DNA of 64,000 nucleotides, taken from the NCBI GenBank assembly GCA_016169945.1, contig JADLSH010000388.1, positions 6,956,501 to 7,020,500 on the forward strand. The letters run 5' to 3'. The notes beneath the pieces were generated by a model, which saw nothing but the letters and a program-made list of their open reading frames with translations, had not been told where the DNA came from and made no database searches. Position 1 is the stretch's first letter. Each line of letters starts with the position of its first letter. Made by a program: the position numbers and the translations under genes. Positions 1 through 12,924 of this stretch are shown in pieces. The DNA comes from Trachythela sp. YZ-2020. Its lineage: Eukaryota; Cnidaria; Anthozoa; Malacalcyonacea; Clavulariidae.

Positions 1-135
1 ATATATATAGTGATACCATGGATATTTCTAGAAAAATCCAACACTGCATTGATAAGTTAAAGTTTACTCTCAATCCAGATTCTTTTTCATCATTTAGAAA
101 CGCATTTTGTAAAACATTGTATTATTTTTGCCCAG

Positions 136-3093
136 TCTTACGAAGAGGCATTTGAAAGGTTGAAAGAAGCAACAGAGATTGAAGATATTGATCTGTTAGT
201 GAGCAAATTTATCGAAGTGGAGGACAAGAACTTCGCGCTATTTAATTATGTCAACGAGTTGAACAATGATATTGAGATATTACAAGAACAAATCAATATG
301 GTAGGTATATAGCTCTGGTTTTGAGTGCATTACAGATGCCTATAGGCATTGCAAATGAGTTGATATGATACCATATGGTTTTATATATATTCCTAGCAGC
401 TTTCTGTATAACTAGCTGTCTTTTCTAGGTTCAAGGTGATATTGATCGGTTCAAAAGTGAAGGAGTTGACGTTGAAGAGGAAAGGAAAGCAATTTTACGA
501 AAGTTGGAAGATGATCTCAATAAAGCATCGAAAACGGGCGAGGAGTACGACGATTCTTACAAAGGAACACATAAAATTACTGAGCAACTGAAAGACGGTT
601 AGTTGGTGTTTCGCTCTGTTAGCCCGAATCTTCATCAATAAATATACACCCTGATACACAAGGATGGTATCGTAATTTGTTTCCTGACTCGCTCAGTTGT
701 TTTTTATACAAAGTGGTCATTAAAGTGATTCATTGATTAACTGATTAATTATTGATTAGTATAGTTTGACTTATTGATTATTTATAGATTCGTTGATTTA
801 ATAGTTTATATGCTGTATATATACCATAATAAAGTCAGCACCAGTTTTTGTGTAACTCCAGGTGTAGACTCACTGTTTAAGAAAATCAATTGCGATAAAT
901 CAGCAATCAGTGACATGTTGGGAGGAGTGGCTGGCGTAACTGAAGGAAATATGATGCAGGTAACTTGCAGGCCAGTAAACTTTCTGATGTGAGTGGCCCG
1001 CACGTAGATAGTCGGTTCCAGTGGCGTAACTATTATGGGTTCGGACCGGACGACCCCGGGGTGCCCCAACCCCAATGGCCCAAAGGGGGCCCCCCCAGGC
1101 AACCAGGCACAGACTGTAGAGCAAAAACAAATTGACAGGGAAGACTCTGAGAGACGAAAAATTCATGAACGCAACAACAAAACATCAAAAAGCAGGCCAC
1201 AATTCATCTATATATAAATGTAAATTAAAGATTTATGGTACAACCGCACTAATTTCCAAACAATTTGTAAATTTTGATTTGTTAAAATGTCGTTTTCTGA
1301 CCTTCAGAATTCTGTAAATCTTCCCCCAAAGTCCAGGAAATGGCATTTCAGAGACTCTAGATTTAAACATTTTCCGAGGGGGCATGCCCCGGACCCCCTT
1401 GTGCCTTCGGCACTCGTACTATGGGGCCTTCAAAAATTTTGAACCGGGAGCCCCCTGATATAACGTTACGCCACTGGTCGGTTCTATAATAAGCTGCTGT
1501 GGTTTGTATCTGAACCCGCTGAAAAATATTAAAACACATTTCGATGCTTCAAACGAAGTGACTTGTTTCGTGAAAATTATAGTGAGAATAGATCAGATAA
1601 TTAAGATAGAGCTATTTTGTTTTCTTGTAGTATCTTGGCATAATTGAACAAAGAACGAATGAACTTCTACAAACGTATGCCTACAAGAATGCCAAAGTGA
1701 GTAAAGCAATACATGAAAGTATGAAACTAGAGATGCAAAATTACTTGTAACTGTATAAATATTATGAAAATATAAATATTGATATTATTTTTCTCAGCCT
1801 GCATGATAACTACCGGTTAAACCACCATCTGCCGCGGCGCGAAAGTGCTAAGCATGCTACTTAATGTCTTGATTTTAACAGGAAACAGATCGTACTGATC
1901 TGGGACCGTTAGGACTCTTGGGTGGTGGACCTCAGATCGCTGCAGGATCGGTAGCTATCGTACCTCCAACGACAGGCGACGATTACGAGACCGAAGGAAG
2001 TACGGAGGAAAGCGAAGATGAATGTCGACCAATGACGGCGCAAGAGTTGAAGAACAAAATCATGAAAAGTGTAAGTAATCATGATAAGCTTGAGAAGCGA
2101 ATAAAAGCTGCTGCTGTAGATCAGGGCTTCCGGTTTTCCTCCCAGACATGAGTCGTGTGATGACACTCATGACAGCCTGGGCCGCCGAGAGAATTCGCGG
2201 GGCCCGGGGCAAAATTTTCTCTAGGGGCCCCTATGACGTCAGTATTTTCAAACAGCAGAAAAAGACTAAAATTGTGCTAAGGCATATAAGGGGCCCCAAC
2301 TAGAATGCAAGTGGAACTAACTTAAAAAGGCCCCACCAAAAATGCTCTCAATCTGCAAGTGGTGGCCCTTAACCGACCTCATCATTTTGGCTGGCCCTCA
2401 TCAATTTTGCTCCTCTCGGGTTGGGGTTGGGGGGGACCCGGGGGATGTGGTCCCCCTCCCCCCTGCCCTCTCTCCCTGGTGGCAGCCCTGACAGCCAGCG
2501 GTGTCGTCAGAGAAATACGTGCTGAGTCTCACTGCTGTTGTCTTTGCACTGCCAGTAGCGTCGCCAGACCCCGAGACCAGGGGGGAGAGGTGGGGACAAA
2601 GGGATGGGGGGAGAGGGCTGAAGGCGCGGGCCGAAGGAGCGAGTTTAGCGGTCCAGAAAGTATGCCGGGGGTCCTTTTTTTAATTGTGCTAGAGTCTCTG
2701 AAATACCATTTCCTGGACTTTGGGGACGATTTGACAGAATTCTGATGGTCAGAAATCTGCAAGTACCCCCCCATCCTTTTTTTCACCGGATTTGAGAGAA
2801 TCTCAAAAGTGATTTTGAGGAGAACTGGGGGGGACGTGTCCCCCCCAGTCCCCTCCCTGGTGACGCTACTGTCAGCAGCAATAAAAGATGATTAGCAACT
2901 GCCCTATCTTTACTATTTATTATACTTTCTTTTCTTGATTAAGTTCTCGTGATTAGCTATTATGAATCCTAAGTCGTGTGTTTCTTCTTTATCCCAATAG
3001 ATTAATCGTAGAGAAGCTCAACCTAAAAAGACAAGTCCACCTCTATCAGCACGGTCTGATGAAAAAGGCGTCAGCAAACGCAAGAAGAAATGA
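136..3093 (+). CDS. ODAD1-like: Outer dynein arm docking complex coiled-coil protein (ODAD1/CCDC114-CCDC63 family), 3' part
   Basis: Six exons are visible: 136-300, 429-597, 862-959, 1631-1696, 1882-2070 and 3001-3093 (stop TGA). They join in one frame to about 259 residues; the 5' exons lie before the window. The protein is a charged coiled coil. Its block NFALFNYVNELNNDIEILQE is the hallmark of the CCDC63/CCDC114 (algal DC2) family. The tail is acidic (STEESEDE) and ends in a basic RKKK-like stretch. Family members anchor outer dynein arms to ciliary doublet microtubules, so the role inferred here is motile cilia. Which of the two vertebrate paralogues is closer cannot be decided from this fragment. 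Two hAT-like insertions sit in its introns, one in intron 862-1631 and one before the last exon. The gene ends about 740 bp before the CDK11 start codon. Confidence 0.85.
1019..1476. mobile_element. Non-autonomous hAT-like element, 458 bp
   Basis: The ends are 12-bp inverted repeats (CAGTGGCGTAAC at 1019-1030 and its complement at 1465-1476). They are flanked by an exact 8-bp duplication GTCGGTTC (1011-1018 and 1477-1484). An 8-bp duplication with CAG...CTG ends is typical of the hAT superfamily. No transposase reading frame is present. It lies in an intron of the ODAD1-like gene. Confidence 0.85.
2553..2871. mobile_element. Second, inverted hAT-like element of the same family
   Basis: The ends CAGTAGCGTCGCCAG and CTGGTGACGCTACTG form imperfect inverted repeats. 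Internal sequence around 2690-2755 is the reverse complement of sequence at about 1300-1360 in the first element, including a shared AGTCCAGGAAATG core, so the two are one family in opposite orientation. No clean target duplication is visible. GC-rich sequence just upstream (about 2171-2490) looks like another degraded element with CAG/CTG ends, so this may be a composite. Confidence 0.6.
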
Positions 3094-3832
3094 GAAGATC
3101 TTGTCATAACCAACAAAATTTCCAGTTTTCTGGTTTCCCTGATGTAGCTTTAGATTGATAATTGTCTGTGTTTATTATCGAGATTTGAGTCTTGAGGATT
3201 GTTTCAGCACCAAAATTTGCATCTCGCTACTTAGGCTAATCGTGTCTATATATCGTTAAAGCCTTGTTTTTTGGGGCAATTATGCTGTTGACGAGTAAAA
3301 TAGTCTAAAAGGGAAAAAGGGCTAAAACACTTGTAGATTAGGTCAAAGGATTCTATTCTCATGATCGTCAAGTCTACGAGTACCATGCAGTAGAAAACAC
3401 CTGGAATTGTCTCCCGTAAACTAATATACATGGGAAAGTGCACGTGTTATATACATATAAAAACTGTAAATAGTATTACTATAAGTTTAGCTAGTTAAGC
3501 TTGTGTTGAAGTTCTGAAAATACAATCATGCACCAATTATTTTAAAGAAGAAAGCTATTGAATGTAGTTAAATAACGTCTAATTTGGCAATGCATGAAAG
3601 TGATGAAACCTGTTAGGACGGACATTATATTTATATTCCTTATCGAAAGTGGTCGAGTTTAAAGCACGATTATCGAAGATTATCGCTAATCCAAAAACGA
3701 ACACGTTAACAAATTGGTCAGCAGAGATTCCATAAAATTCTAAACTTAAAAGAAAAATGGCGGTCGTTGTGTAAATTTTGAGTACGTTTAGAATAAGAGT
3801 TTTATGCTTGCAGTTCATTATTTTTTACGCAA

Positions 3833-6800
3833 ATGGCTAGCAGTTCTCGTGATAGTCCTAGCAAAAGAGTCTTAGAAACGGCGGAAGGTTATGCTGAAGG
3901 GGAAAGCCAAGAAAAAAGGCCAAGAATTGCATCTGATATTTCAGAAATTTCCGAACAAGATGAATTGGAAACTAGTAATGTTGTTGAAAAGGCCGAGGGA
4001 AATTCACCCACTGAGGTGATTTATGAACTGAGTTCTGATAATGATGAGTCATTGTGTGAGTTTGATATGGGTTGTTTTATATTGGATGGATAAGGGAAGG
4101 GTCAAATATACGTTTCTGCCAAAAAGACGTCAATATGACGTAGGGGAGGAAGGGGTTTGTAGGCATGACCTTTTTTACCCGTAATATATGCTTGAAAACA
4201 CTGAATTAAACTCTAAAATTGCATTTCATAAGAATTAGGGCCCGTCAACAACTAGATTTCGTCTTGCAATCACTGACTTGTTCTGTAATGGGGGGGGGGT
4301 AGCATTGAATCTGTGATTACGAAATAAACAGGACGAAAACGGACTATTCCGTGTAAAAACAACATTGACTTGTCCGCAATGGGGTAGGGGGTTAAAGCAA
4401 TCGTGGAACAAATCTGCCATTATGGAACAAATCTGCCATTGTGGAACAAATCTATTTGTCGACGGCCACTTAGGGTTACCTACAGGTATTATAAAACAGC
4501 AGCTTCTGGTTGTTTTATGTTTGTGCTGGAAAGCCAAAACACTTCATAATGGAGCATTATAGATGGATTTTTTAGCATTTTCTTGAAAATGCATGGACAT
4601 AAATTCAGCTTCAAAGTTCTGCGTGGGAATGTGTTTCATGCATAGACCAAACTTTACAGTCCGACCGATATCTGAAATTGGAAATATCTGAAACCATGGA
4701 AGCAAATCTCTTTTATTAATGTGTAGTAAATGCATCAGAGAAACAGAGTTCAAATGAGGCAAGTCCTGATAAATCAGAAGTGAATGTTGAATCCAAACAA
4801 GATGAAAGCAGTGGGGAAGAAAGTGATGTTGAAATGAAATCAGTGAGTGAAGATGACAGTGATGAGGAGGACAGTGAGGAAGAAGGTTAGTTTGTTAATA
4901 GTTTTCTAAGTTTGACTTAATGTTAAACAGCTATAAAAGGCAGCATGTGAAGGTCTTGCCGAGATCTTACCCTGATCATGCAGTGATCTTACCAAGATCT
5001 GTTCCAGCTGTTGTCCAATCCTTTAATCATATCGTCTATAAAAATAAGATCTTGTCTAAATCCTGCAAGTTCTTGTAGCATCTTTATTGCAAGATCCTTG
5101 AAGAACTTGCTATGATTTAATTGCCATGTTTTTGTCATTATTTTGTCAAGAACTTGTTGGCATGATTTGGTATATTGGTATATTCCATGATCTTGCAGAG
5201 TACTTGCCATGTTCTTGCAGAATACTTGCTGTTATCCTGCCAAGTACTTGCCAAGATCTTTCAAAAATCTAGCAAGTTCTTGAAGGATCTTTGCCAAAAC
5301 ATTACTTATGATAACTGCCCATTAATGTCTTTTTGCACAGGTACAAATCAGAAAAAATCCATAGAAACTAAAGAAAGAAAAGCATCATACAGCAGTGTGG
5401 ATGAAGCTGACGGTACATCCAAGGAAATATCACAAGAAAACCGAAAACGACTGGAATCAAGTGACTACACTACAAAGACAATGGAAGACCTTGAAGATCT
5501 GCAGGAAGATCTCCACAAAGAACTTGCGGAGATTACGGGATTCCAAAAGCAGAAACACAAGAAAGCAAATTCTTCAAGTCATCGAGATAAACGACACAAG
5601 GAGAAGGGAACATCTAGGCATAAAGAACGAGAGAAGGGGAAAGATGTGAGGGAAGGTGATGAGAGAGATAGACAGAAGGAAAGACCAAAGGAGAGAGAAC
5701 GGGAAAAGGATAAACAAAGGAGTACTGAAAGTCGTGGTGACTTCAAGAGAGAGGTAATGCTATGTTCTGTACACAGAATGCTATGTTCTTTTCTATTTAC
5801 TATTCTACACATTTTCCATAGCTTTTTCTTACCCAGCATCCTATAACTTCTTGAGATCCTGAGTCCTGCCATTTTTCTTTCTTTCTTTCATCTCATTATG
5901 GGTCATCCATTTGGTAAGTTCACAAAAACCTCTGAATATTGTGCCTCCCTCCCTCCCCTTTGTAATCAGAAATTCATAGAAATGACATCAGTTAAACAAT
6001 AGGTGTATGCAAACAATTTTGACACCCCCTCCCCCCTTAGTTGCTTAGTTGTGTGCATACTAAATGGATGACCCTTTCTCATAATAAATATGAACTTTAT
6101 CCTGTGTACCCTCATACAGTTCTTGTTGTTTTAAAATTACAAATTCATTGTCCTTGCATGTGTTTTACAGCCAAGTAACTCAATAAAACTCAGTCAAAAT
6201 CTTGAATACATGGTTCCAGTGTACTGTAGATAGCAATAAGCAATAAGTTTTAGGGTTTGTAGAATCAAATTACTTGAAAAATATAACTACTAATTTCCAG
6301 ATGAAGAGCCATTGCTCGAAACATTGAAGTTCTTATTATATTTTTCAAGTAGTGTGATCCTACAAACCCTAAAACATATTGTTTATTGCTTTCTACATTG
6401 GAACCATGCATTCAAGATTTTATGACTGAATTTTAAAACTCAGTCAGTCTATTTATCTATCACGAACGTGCGGTGCCAGTGTGGGTAGAGTATAGCAAAT
6501 ACGGCGTTTGACTGTTGTTTAAAACTATCTGAAAAATACAATGAGAACTTCAACATTTCGAGCGAAGGCCCTTCGTCTGGAAGTTAGTAGAATGGGTCGG
6601 GGGAAAACATGTGCTTTTATAGTGAATACAAACTGGATTTTGATTAAATCCGTCTGATTGGTTTATTTTTTATCATGTGATCGCTTTTGTATTCGCTATA
6701 AAAGCACATGTTTTCCTTGACCCATTCTACTAACTTCCAGATGAAGGGCCTTCGCTCTAAACGTCGAAGTTCTCGTTGTATTTTTCAGATAGTTTTACAC

Positions 6801-9800
6801 AACAGTCAACCGCCGTATTTATCTATCACTTCTATCTATTTTGTTAGGTAACCGTAGGTGCACGTCGAGATTATGATAAGGGAAGAAAATATCATGAAGC
6901 TGATGATAAACCCTGGTCATATGATTCAAGGGGAGCAAGATCACAAAAAGATGAGAGAAAAGATCGTGGAGAACGACATTGGATGGAAACACGACAAGAA
7001 AGACCACCAAGTAGAACAGAAATGAAAAGCGTGGTAGAAAGAAAAGTTCAAAAAGAATCCAAGGCATCAAAAGAAGAAGAATCTAGAGCAAAGGAAACAA
7101 AACCAGTGCAAATGTCTAAGGAAACAAAATCAGAACAGAAAGAAACAAAACCAGAGCAAACATCAAAAGACACAAAAGCAGGTCAAACATCGAAGGAAAC
7201 AGGCAAAGAACCTGTCAAGAAAGGAATAATGAGTGATTCAATGAGAGAAATGGTGCGGCAAAGTATTAAAGAAAACAAAGGCCTTGCTCAGGAGGTTGTT
7301 GATGAGGATAGTGATGAAAGTTCTGAACAAGGTCTCTTTCAGGTAGTTACTAAACTAACAGCTCTATCAGTTCTAAACAGTTCTTCCTAGAGGTCTAGTA
7401 AGGTCCTTCCTTGATTTGTCCAGTGTTACTACAGGAGGAAACTGGAGTACCCAGAGAAAGTCTGCAGTGTTTGGTAGAGTCAAACTGGAAGCGACTTTCT
7501 CACATGCAACTAAGATGAAACTTCTATCAGAAAACTACAAATATTACTTATAATACTTCATAAGTGATGATCCCCATCTCTTCAAGGTTCGGACTTCTGA
7601 CGTCAGCTCGGCCTCGGAAAGTGAAGAAGAGCCTATTGAGAAGAAAAGCTTGCCCAAGGTCCCCAAGTTGCCACACTTGCCACCATATCTCCCGGCTATT
7701 CAGGGCTGTAGGAGTGTCGAGGAATTTCAGTGGTTAAATAGGATTGAAGAGGGTACTTATGGTGTTGTGTACCGTGCTAAGGATAAACGAACAGGTGAGA
7801 CTCAAGGCCATGTTACACGCGGCAATTTTTGCTGACACTAGCAACACAATTTCGGACACAGAGCGATGTTAGGTAAAAATATATATTCACAGGGAAATTG
7901 TGAGCATGAATCTAATTTTACTTTGCCGATATTTTTCTTGCTAAACATGCCCAGAAAGCAAAAAAGAAACAAATGATAATAATAATATTGGCGACGTGAA
8001 ACGCAGGCTATGTTCACTGTTTAATTTTTCTATGCGTGCATTTCTACATACTGTAACATGGCTCTGTGCAGAAATTGCATTCAAGTCACACCAAAACCGG
8101 CCTGTGTAACACAGCCTTTAGCGCAATGCGTCGACATAATAATATGCCATCTGATCACGACATACCTACGCTTTTTGGTTGGTTTTCTGAAACAAAAGTG
8201 ATTCAATGTTTATTGACTCGTTCTTTAGAAAGATGATTTCTGTAGTTGATTAATGATTTTCTCCCTGTACAGGAGAAGTTGTTGCTTTAAAGAAACTGAA
8301 GATGGAAAAAGAGAAAGAGGGATTTCCTATTACATCATTACGAGAGATCAACACTTTGTTAAAAGCACAACATCCAAACATCGTGCCTGTGCAGGTTTGA
8401 TCAACATCTTCCTTTAGTTAGAGGTTTCTATATTTCACGTATAATACCTCTCAGAAATAACTTGACACAAGCCATGTTTAGTATACGTATGCAGAAGATC
8501 CTGCAAATTGGGTCAACTGGCCTATCGATCTCCGAACTTATACTGTATTCAATTTCTACCCACTAGGAGATCGTTGTTGGAAGTAATATGGATAAGATTT
8601 ACATTGTGATGGATTTTGTTGAACATGATTTGAAGGCATTGATGGAAACTATGACCCAGTCATTTCTTGCAGGTGACTTGAAAATATAATGATTTCCTAA
8701 TTAATAAATTAACTAACTAACCAATTAATTATAAAGCAAATAGTCATTGAAGCAGAGTAAAGTCCTGGTCAAACGAGAATGAGTATAAGAGTTTAATCAA
8801 CTCTCATGCCCCGGTCAAACAAGAACAAGAGCTGCATGAGAGTTGACTGGATATTACCACGCGTACCGGTTAAACAAGCAAAAACTCTCATCAACTTTCA
8901 TCAAAATTTGAACCAGCTCAAAGTTTATGAGTGGATGATAGTCGATGAGAGTTGGAGAACGCGAGTGAGAGATCTCAACTCTCATTCTCATTTGACCGGC
9001 CATAATATATATTTATTTTAGGTGAAATTAAAACAATAATGATTCAGTTGTTGCGAGCAGTCAATCACCTTCACGATAATTGGATTCTTCATCGCGATAT
9101 AAAGACATCAAACTTGTTACTGAGTAACAAGGGTATACTGAAGGTAACATCTTAGAACCTTATCTCTTATTTCTTACGAGAAAGTAAACTAACTGTACAC
9201 AACTGCTTGGAATTCTTCCAGGTTGGTGATTTTGGTCTGGCACGTGAATATGGCTCACCATTAAAACCTTATACTCCTGTTGTGGTCACCTTATGGTACC
9301 GAGCACCAGAATTACTGTTAGGAGCAAAGGTAATGTAGTAGTTACTCTATTGTTTCAGGTTGCTTCCGACCTGACGTGATGAATTAGTATCTAGTGCAGA
9401 GCCCCCCCCCCCCTCCCCAGAAAGAGGATTAACCACTCTGCTAGTTAAGGGCCCAGCTCATTGAGTAACGACAGATGGAAGAGATTAAAGATAGACTTGA
9501 CTAAGAGGACTTTTAAGAACTACGAATAGCCAGCATGGCAGACAGTCTACCATCTTCCATGTAGGAAAGAGAATGGATGAAAGGACTATCGTTTGAATTG
9601 AAACCCTAGACTAATCCTAATGTTCCCACAAATTTTAGGAATATTCGACACCTATAGATATTTGGTCAGTTGGTTGTGTCTTTGCGGAACTGCTGACAAG
9701 GAAACCGATGTTTAACGGTCAATCTGAGATCGGTCAAATCAACAAAATATTCAAAGAATTGGGTACACCAAGTGATAAGATCTGGCCAGGTCCACCTGCT

Positions 9801-10890
9801 TACTCTGAACATCCTGCGACGAAGAAAACGACTTTTGCGGAATATCCTTATAATAATCTGCGTAATAAATTTGGGGCAACTCTTACCGATAATGGGTTTG
9901 ATTTATTAAATAGGTATGTCCCCTGTTCTTGTTGATTTCTATAGAACAATACAACTATTGTTCTGATAACAATCCAGCTATTGCCCTAAAACAATACATG
10001 CATAATGTTCTAATACAATACAGCCATTGTCCACTACTAACAATACAGCCATTGTTCTGAAACAATTCAGGCATTGTCCACTAACAATACAGCTAGGTAA
10101 AAGCTCCGTGCACTGAGACTGTTATCGAAAACGTTATCCAAAATCTACTATTTTCTATTTAGTTTTTTGACGTATGATCCAAGTCGGAGGATAACGGCCG
10201 AAGATGCACTAAAACACGAATATTTCAAGGTATTTTATGCTGCTAAATCAATATATTCAAGCTAGTGTTACTGCCAAGATAGGTCTTTTTTTAGTCTTTC
10301 AAAAACAAAGCTTGACGAGCAAGGCTATAACCTATCCAAATTGTTCTTATTTATCTTATAGGAGGCGCCAAGTCCCGTGGATCCATCATTATTCCCTTCC
10401 TGGCCTGCTAGAAGTGAGGGCGCCAAGAGAGCAAAGAAAGCCAGCCCTAAAGCACCTGAAGGAGGCAACTTCTATAAATCACTAGTAAGTATGATTTAGT
10501 TTGTTTCTTGACATTTCATTGATGTATTGTTTTTAAGCATTATTGAGCAGCAGATTGTGGTCAACGTCACAAATGTCAACACTGATAGGAACAGATCTAT
10601 CTAATTTACTTATTTGACTCCAAGTAAAAGACTACACTACATATAATGAAAAGTATAAATAATATAATTGAGCACCATTTTCTCCACGACAGTGCTTGGT
10701 GAAACCCACATATTATGGGTATTATCATCTGAATTAGAGGTCAGAGGAGTTGGTTAGGTATTTGAATTATTTCTTAGTGATTTGTTTTTCTTTATTTTCA
10801 CAGTCAGAAGATGGTGATGGTGTATTTCATATGCCTGTTGGAAAATCCCAAGGTAAAGGTGCTGCATCTGGATTTACACTCAAGTTTTGA
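3833..10890 (+). CDS. CDK11: Cyclin-dependent kinase 11 (PITSLRE kinase)
   Basis: Thirteen exons: 3833-4055, 4727-4885, 5341-5753, 6848-7342, 7587-7794, 8273-8394, 8567-8672, 9022-9143, 9222-9329, 9639-9913, 10163-10229, 10362-10484 and 10804-10890. All phases close to give 835 aa, against about 795 in human CDK11B. Residues 1-430 are a low-complexity acidic and K/R/E-rich region with SR- and RE-type stretches, as in the family. The kinase domain runs from about 477. Visible in order are the glycine loop EEGTYGVVY, the lysine of VALKKLK, the diagnostic PITSLRE helix, HRDIKTSN (about 599-606), GDFG (618-621) and a CDK T-loop [14 protein letters not shown]. All catalytic residues are intact. 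The family pairs with cyclin L and acts in the nucleus in transcription and pre-mRNA splicing. The start ATG gives the longest frame and lies just after an untranslated leader. Confidence 0.95.
4238..4467. mobile_element. MITE with GGCC-type ends in CDK11 intron 1
   Basis: The ends are inverted repeats: GGGCCCGTCAACAACTAGAT on the left matches the complement of the right end TCTATTTGTCGACGGCC. Both sides carry a TTA triplet, which suggests a 3-bp duplication. A related copy with the same right end lies at about 13715-13908. Confidence 0.6.
4935..5300. repeat. Degenerate tandem repeat of AAGATCTTGCCAAG-type units
   Basis: Imperfect short units built from AAGATCTTGC, AAGTTCTTG and AAGTACTTGCC fill most of CDK11 intron 2 in both orientations. 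Each unit is itself partly palindromic. Similar ACAAGTTGTTG-type sequence recurs at 57825-58075. Confidence 0.6.
6225..6412. mobile_element. Foldback element, short form, CDK11 intron 3
   Basis: Left arm TTTTAGGGTTTGTAG and right arm CTACAAACCCTAAAA are inverted about a centre containing the recurrent CTCGAAACATTGAAGTTCTT core. The outer arms (AGCAATAAGCAATA / TTGTTTATTGCT) also pair. It belongs to the same family as 6480-6830. Confidence 0.65.
6480..6830. mobile_element. Foldback element, long form, with GGGCCTTCGCTCGAAACGTCG core
   Basis: Two arms of roughly 130-150 bp are inverted copies: AATACGGCGTTTGACTGTTG ... CAACAGTCAACCGCCGTATT outside, and TATAAAAGCACATGTTTTCC inside. Each arm carries the dispersed motif for GAAGGGCCTTCGCTC and AAACGTCGAAGTTCTC. 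The transcript could form a very long hairpin in CDK11 intron 3. No coding capacity. Confidence 0.8.
7355..7510 (-). mobile_element. Copy of the dispersed CCTCCTGTAGTAACACTGG element, CDK11 intron 4
   Basis: This is the reverse complement of the module amplified at 18784-19895. It carries GCTCTATCAGTTCTAAACAG, CCAGTGTTACTACAGGAGG, a GGAGTACCCAGAGAAA segment and a TTTCTCACATG end. It begins within 13 bp of the exon 4 splice donor. The full-length order matches the copies at 18695 and 37225. Confidence 0.7.
8760..9005. mobile_element. MITE with CCTGGTCAAACGAGAATGAG-type ends, CDK11 intron 7
   Basis: The left end GTCCTGGTCAAACGAGAATG pairs with the complement of the right end CATTCTCATTTGACCGGCC. 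The interior repeats ACTCTCAT/ATGAGAGT several times. It ends 16 bp before the acceptor of CDK11 exon 8. Confidence 0.65.
9945..10095. repeat. Tandem repeat of ACAATACAGCYATTGTTCT-type units
   Basis: Four or so imperfect copies of a 30-45 bp unit containing ACAATACAGCCATTGTTCT lie in CDK11 intron 10, just after the donor of exon 10. Confidence 0.6.
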
Positions 10891-11069
10891 TCTTGTGCTT
10901 TCCATTGTGGGGGTTTAGTGGTCAAGACAAAAAAGGACAAGTGCTGTATTTAGAATCTGCTATGTTGTGTTTCCTTTCTGCAGTATATGCCAAGTAACTG
11001 CCAATCCACTAAATAACCTTGTGGAAGAAAGAACGACAAGGCTGTCCTAAGGTTTGCCAGAAGTTACCA

Positions 11070-11332
11070 CAGGGTTCGTGCACCTTCATAAATTTAAAAA
11101 TCCAGGACTTTCCAGGACGTTTTTCTTTTCAGGGGTATTTGAAACAAGACAAAAATACTCTTACCAAGATGTCGACAATTTATTGCATTTTGAATTTTAT
11201 TTAGATAACATGTTTAACACTAGTTCAGTTTTCCAGGGGTTAGTTTGAAATTTCAGGACTTTTCCAGGGGTTTCCAGGATAAGAAGAAAAATCCAGGACT
11301 TTCCAGGATTTCCAGGGGCCGTACGAACCCTG
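11070..11332. mobile_element. Non-autonomous element with CAGGGTTCGTRC ends
   Basis: The left end CAGGGTTCGTGCACC and the right end GGCCGTACGAACCCTG are inverted. The interior repeats CCAGGACTTTCCAGG and TTTCCAGGGG near both ends. CAG/CTG ends suggest hAT, but no exact target duplication is visible. Confidence 0.7.
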
Positions 11333-12924
11333 TTACAAAATGACTTGTACATATCAAATTGGTACATGTAAAAAGATCGACCTTTAAATGCCTAACTGAT
11401 ATAAAATGTTTATATTGTTATCAGTTCTTCGTTTATATAATCGATTTTTGTACGCGCTTTATACATATGGTAAAATAATCTAATACCATGTTTCCAATTT
11501 CATAAAATTTAATGATATAAATACAGTATTTACTATATAATGTACAATGTATGGTTGTTATACAGGGAGTGTTTTTGAGACAGTTTTTATTGCAGCTGAT
11601 GAGAAAAATCTTGACATCATTTTCATTCCCGCTGTTCCACCTGGGATATAGCTCACTATATACCTAGAATTACAAACAAGAGCATTAGTATGGCACCTTT
11701 TCTTGGGAGTTTTGTCAGGAGCTGTAGCGAAACCAAAACCTGATTATTCACAGTAAGTAAAATCATTAGTATATGTGGTACAACATCTTGGAGATTTGTC
11801 AGCAAAAGCAAGCTATGGCAATAAGGTAAAATCTACACTAATATCAAACTATAAACCTGATTATAAACGTACCAGATTAGCGTTATAAATTGTATGACTG
11901 CACAGAATAATGTGAGGAAAGTGCTTTTCATCTATGACAGAGAACATTGCAGATATTTAGTAAAGGTTTGGGCTTAAATAATTGAGACGCAACTGGGACG
12001 CATCCTGCACGCAATACAGATGTACACCAGACAGTTCTCTAGCTGTTTCTAGAGTGTATACCTGGGTATGCATGCCTTTTGAAGCGAAGTTAAGTTCTAA
12101 AAAATACTCACAAAGATAGCAACATACAATGTGGCAGACATGGAGCCAAAATATGTGACAGTAAAAGGCAACCTTTCCACACTAAGTAGGTGTTTCAAAT
12201 GATGATATGGACCCCATAACAGTGAGAAACTAGATAATTATTAATAAGAGCTAATGTAATAAAGGTTATTATGAAATATTTTATCAATTAGGCAAAGTTA
12301 GGAAAGGAATAGGTGAGTTTCTGTAAGCATTATGGGGCAGCAATGATGGTCAACTTCACCACTAAGCTAGTAAAGGAAACTGCATCTTTCAGTACTATGT
12401 ATTTTCTCCAACTACACGACTACTACATATAATTAATTTTGTTATCTAGAATTGCCAGTCAACCACGATCGTTGTATGATAGCGGACTAGGGATGAGCTG
12501 ATTGCTGAGGCCAATTATTTGTAGGCCGATTATCTCAACCTATCGGCCGATTGATCAGTATCTGCCGATTATTGTAAGTAGCAAGACGGCGGTGTAAAAA
12601 CCTTTCAAAGACGGCGGTTGCTTTGAAGTTCTTTGACCAAAGACTTAGATCACAGAAACTTTGATGGACATAGTCAGAGCAGAATCACTTGTATGGAAGT
12701 TTTATTGTAAAGTCCTTTGCAATATGTTCATAAAACTCTGTGAAAAACAACCTATCTATTCGCTTGTATTTAGTATTTTAGCATGTGCTTGGCAACTGTG
12801 TAAAAAAGTCTTATGGCCGATTATTTTGCCGATTATCAAACAATAACCGGCCGATTATTTAAAAATGGCCGATTAATCGGCTTTGACGAACTTGGCCAAC
12901 AACTGCTCATTATGGGACACATAC

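Noticed and set aside
2359..2745. 128-codon open frame in the GC-rich intron of the dynein docking gene
   Set aside because: It spans two transposon relics and has no conserved motif.
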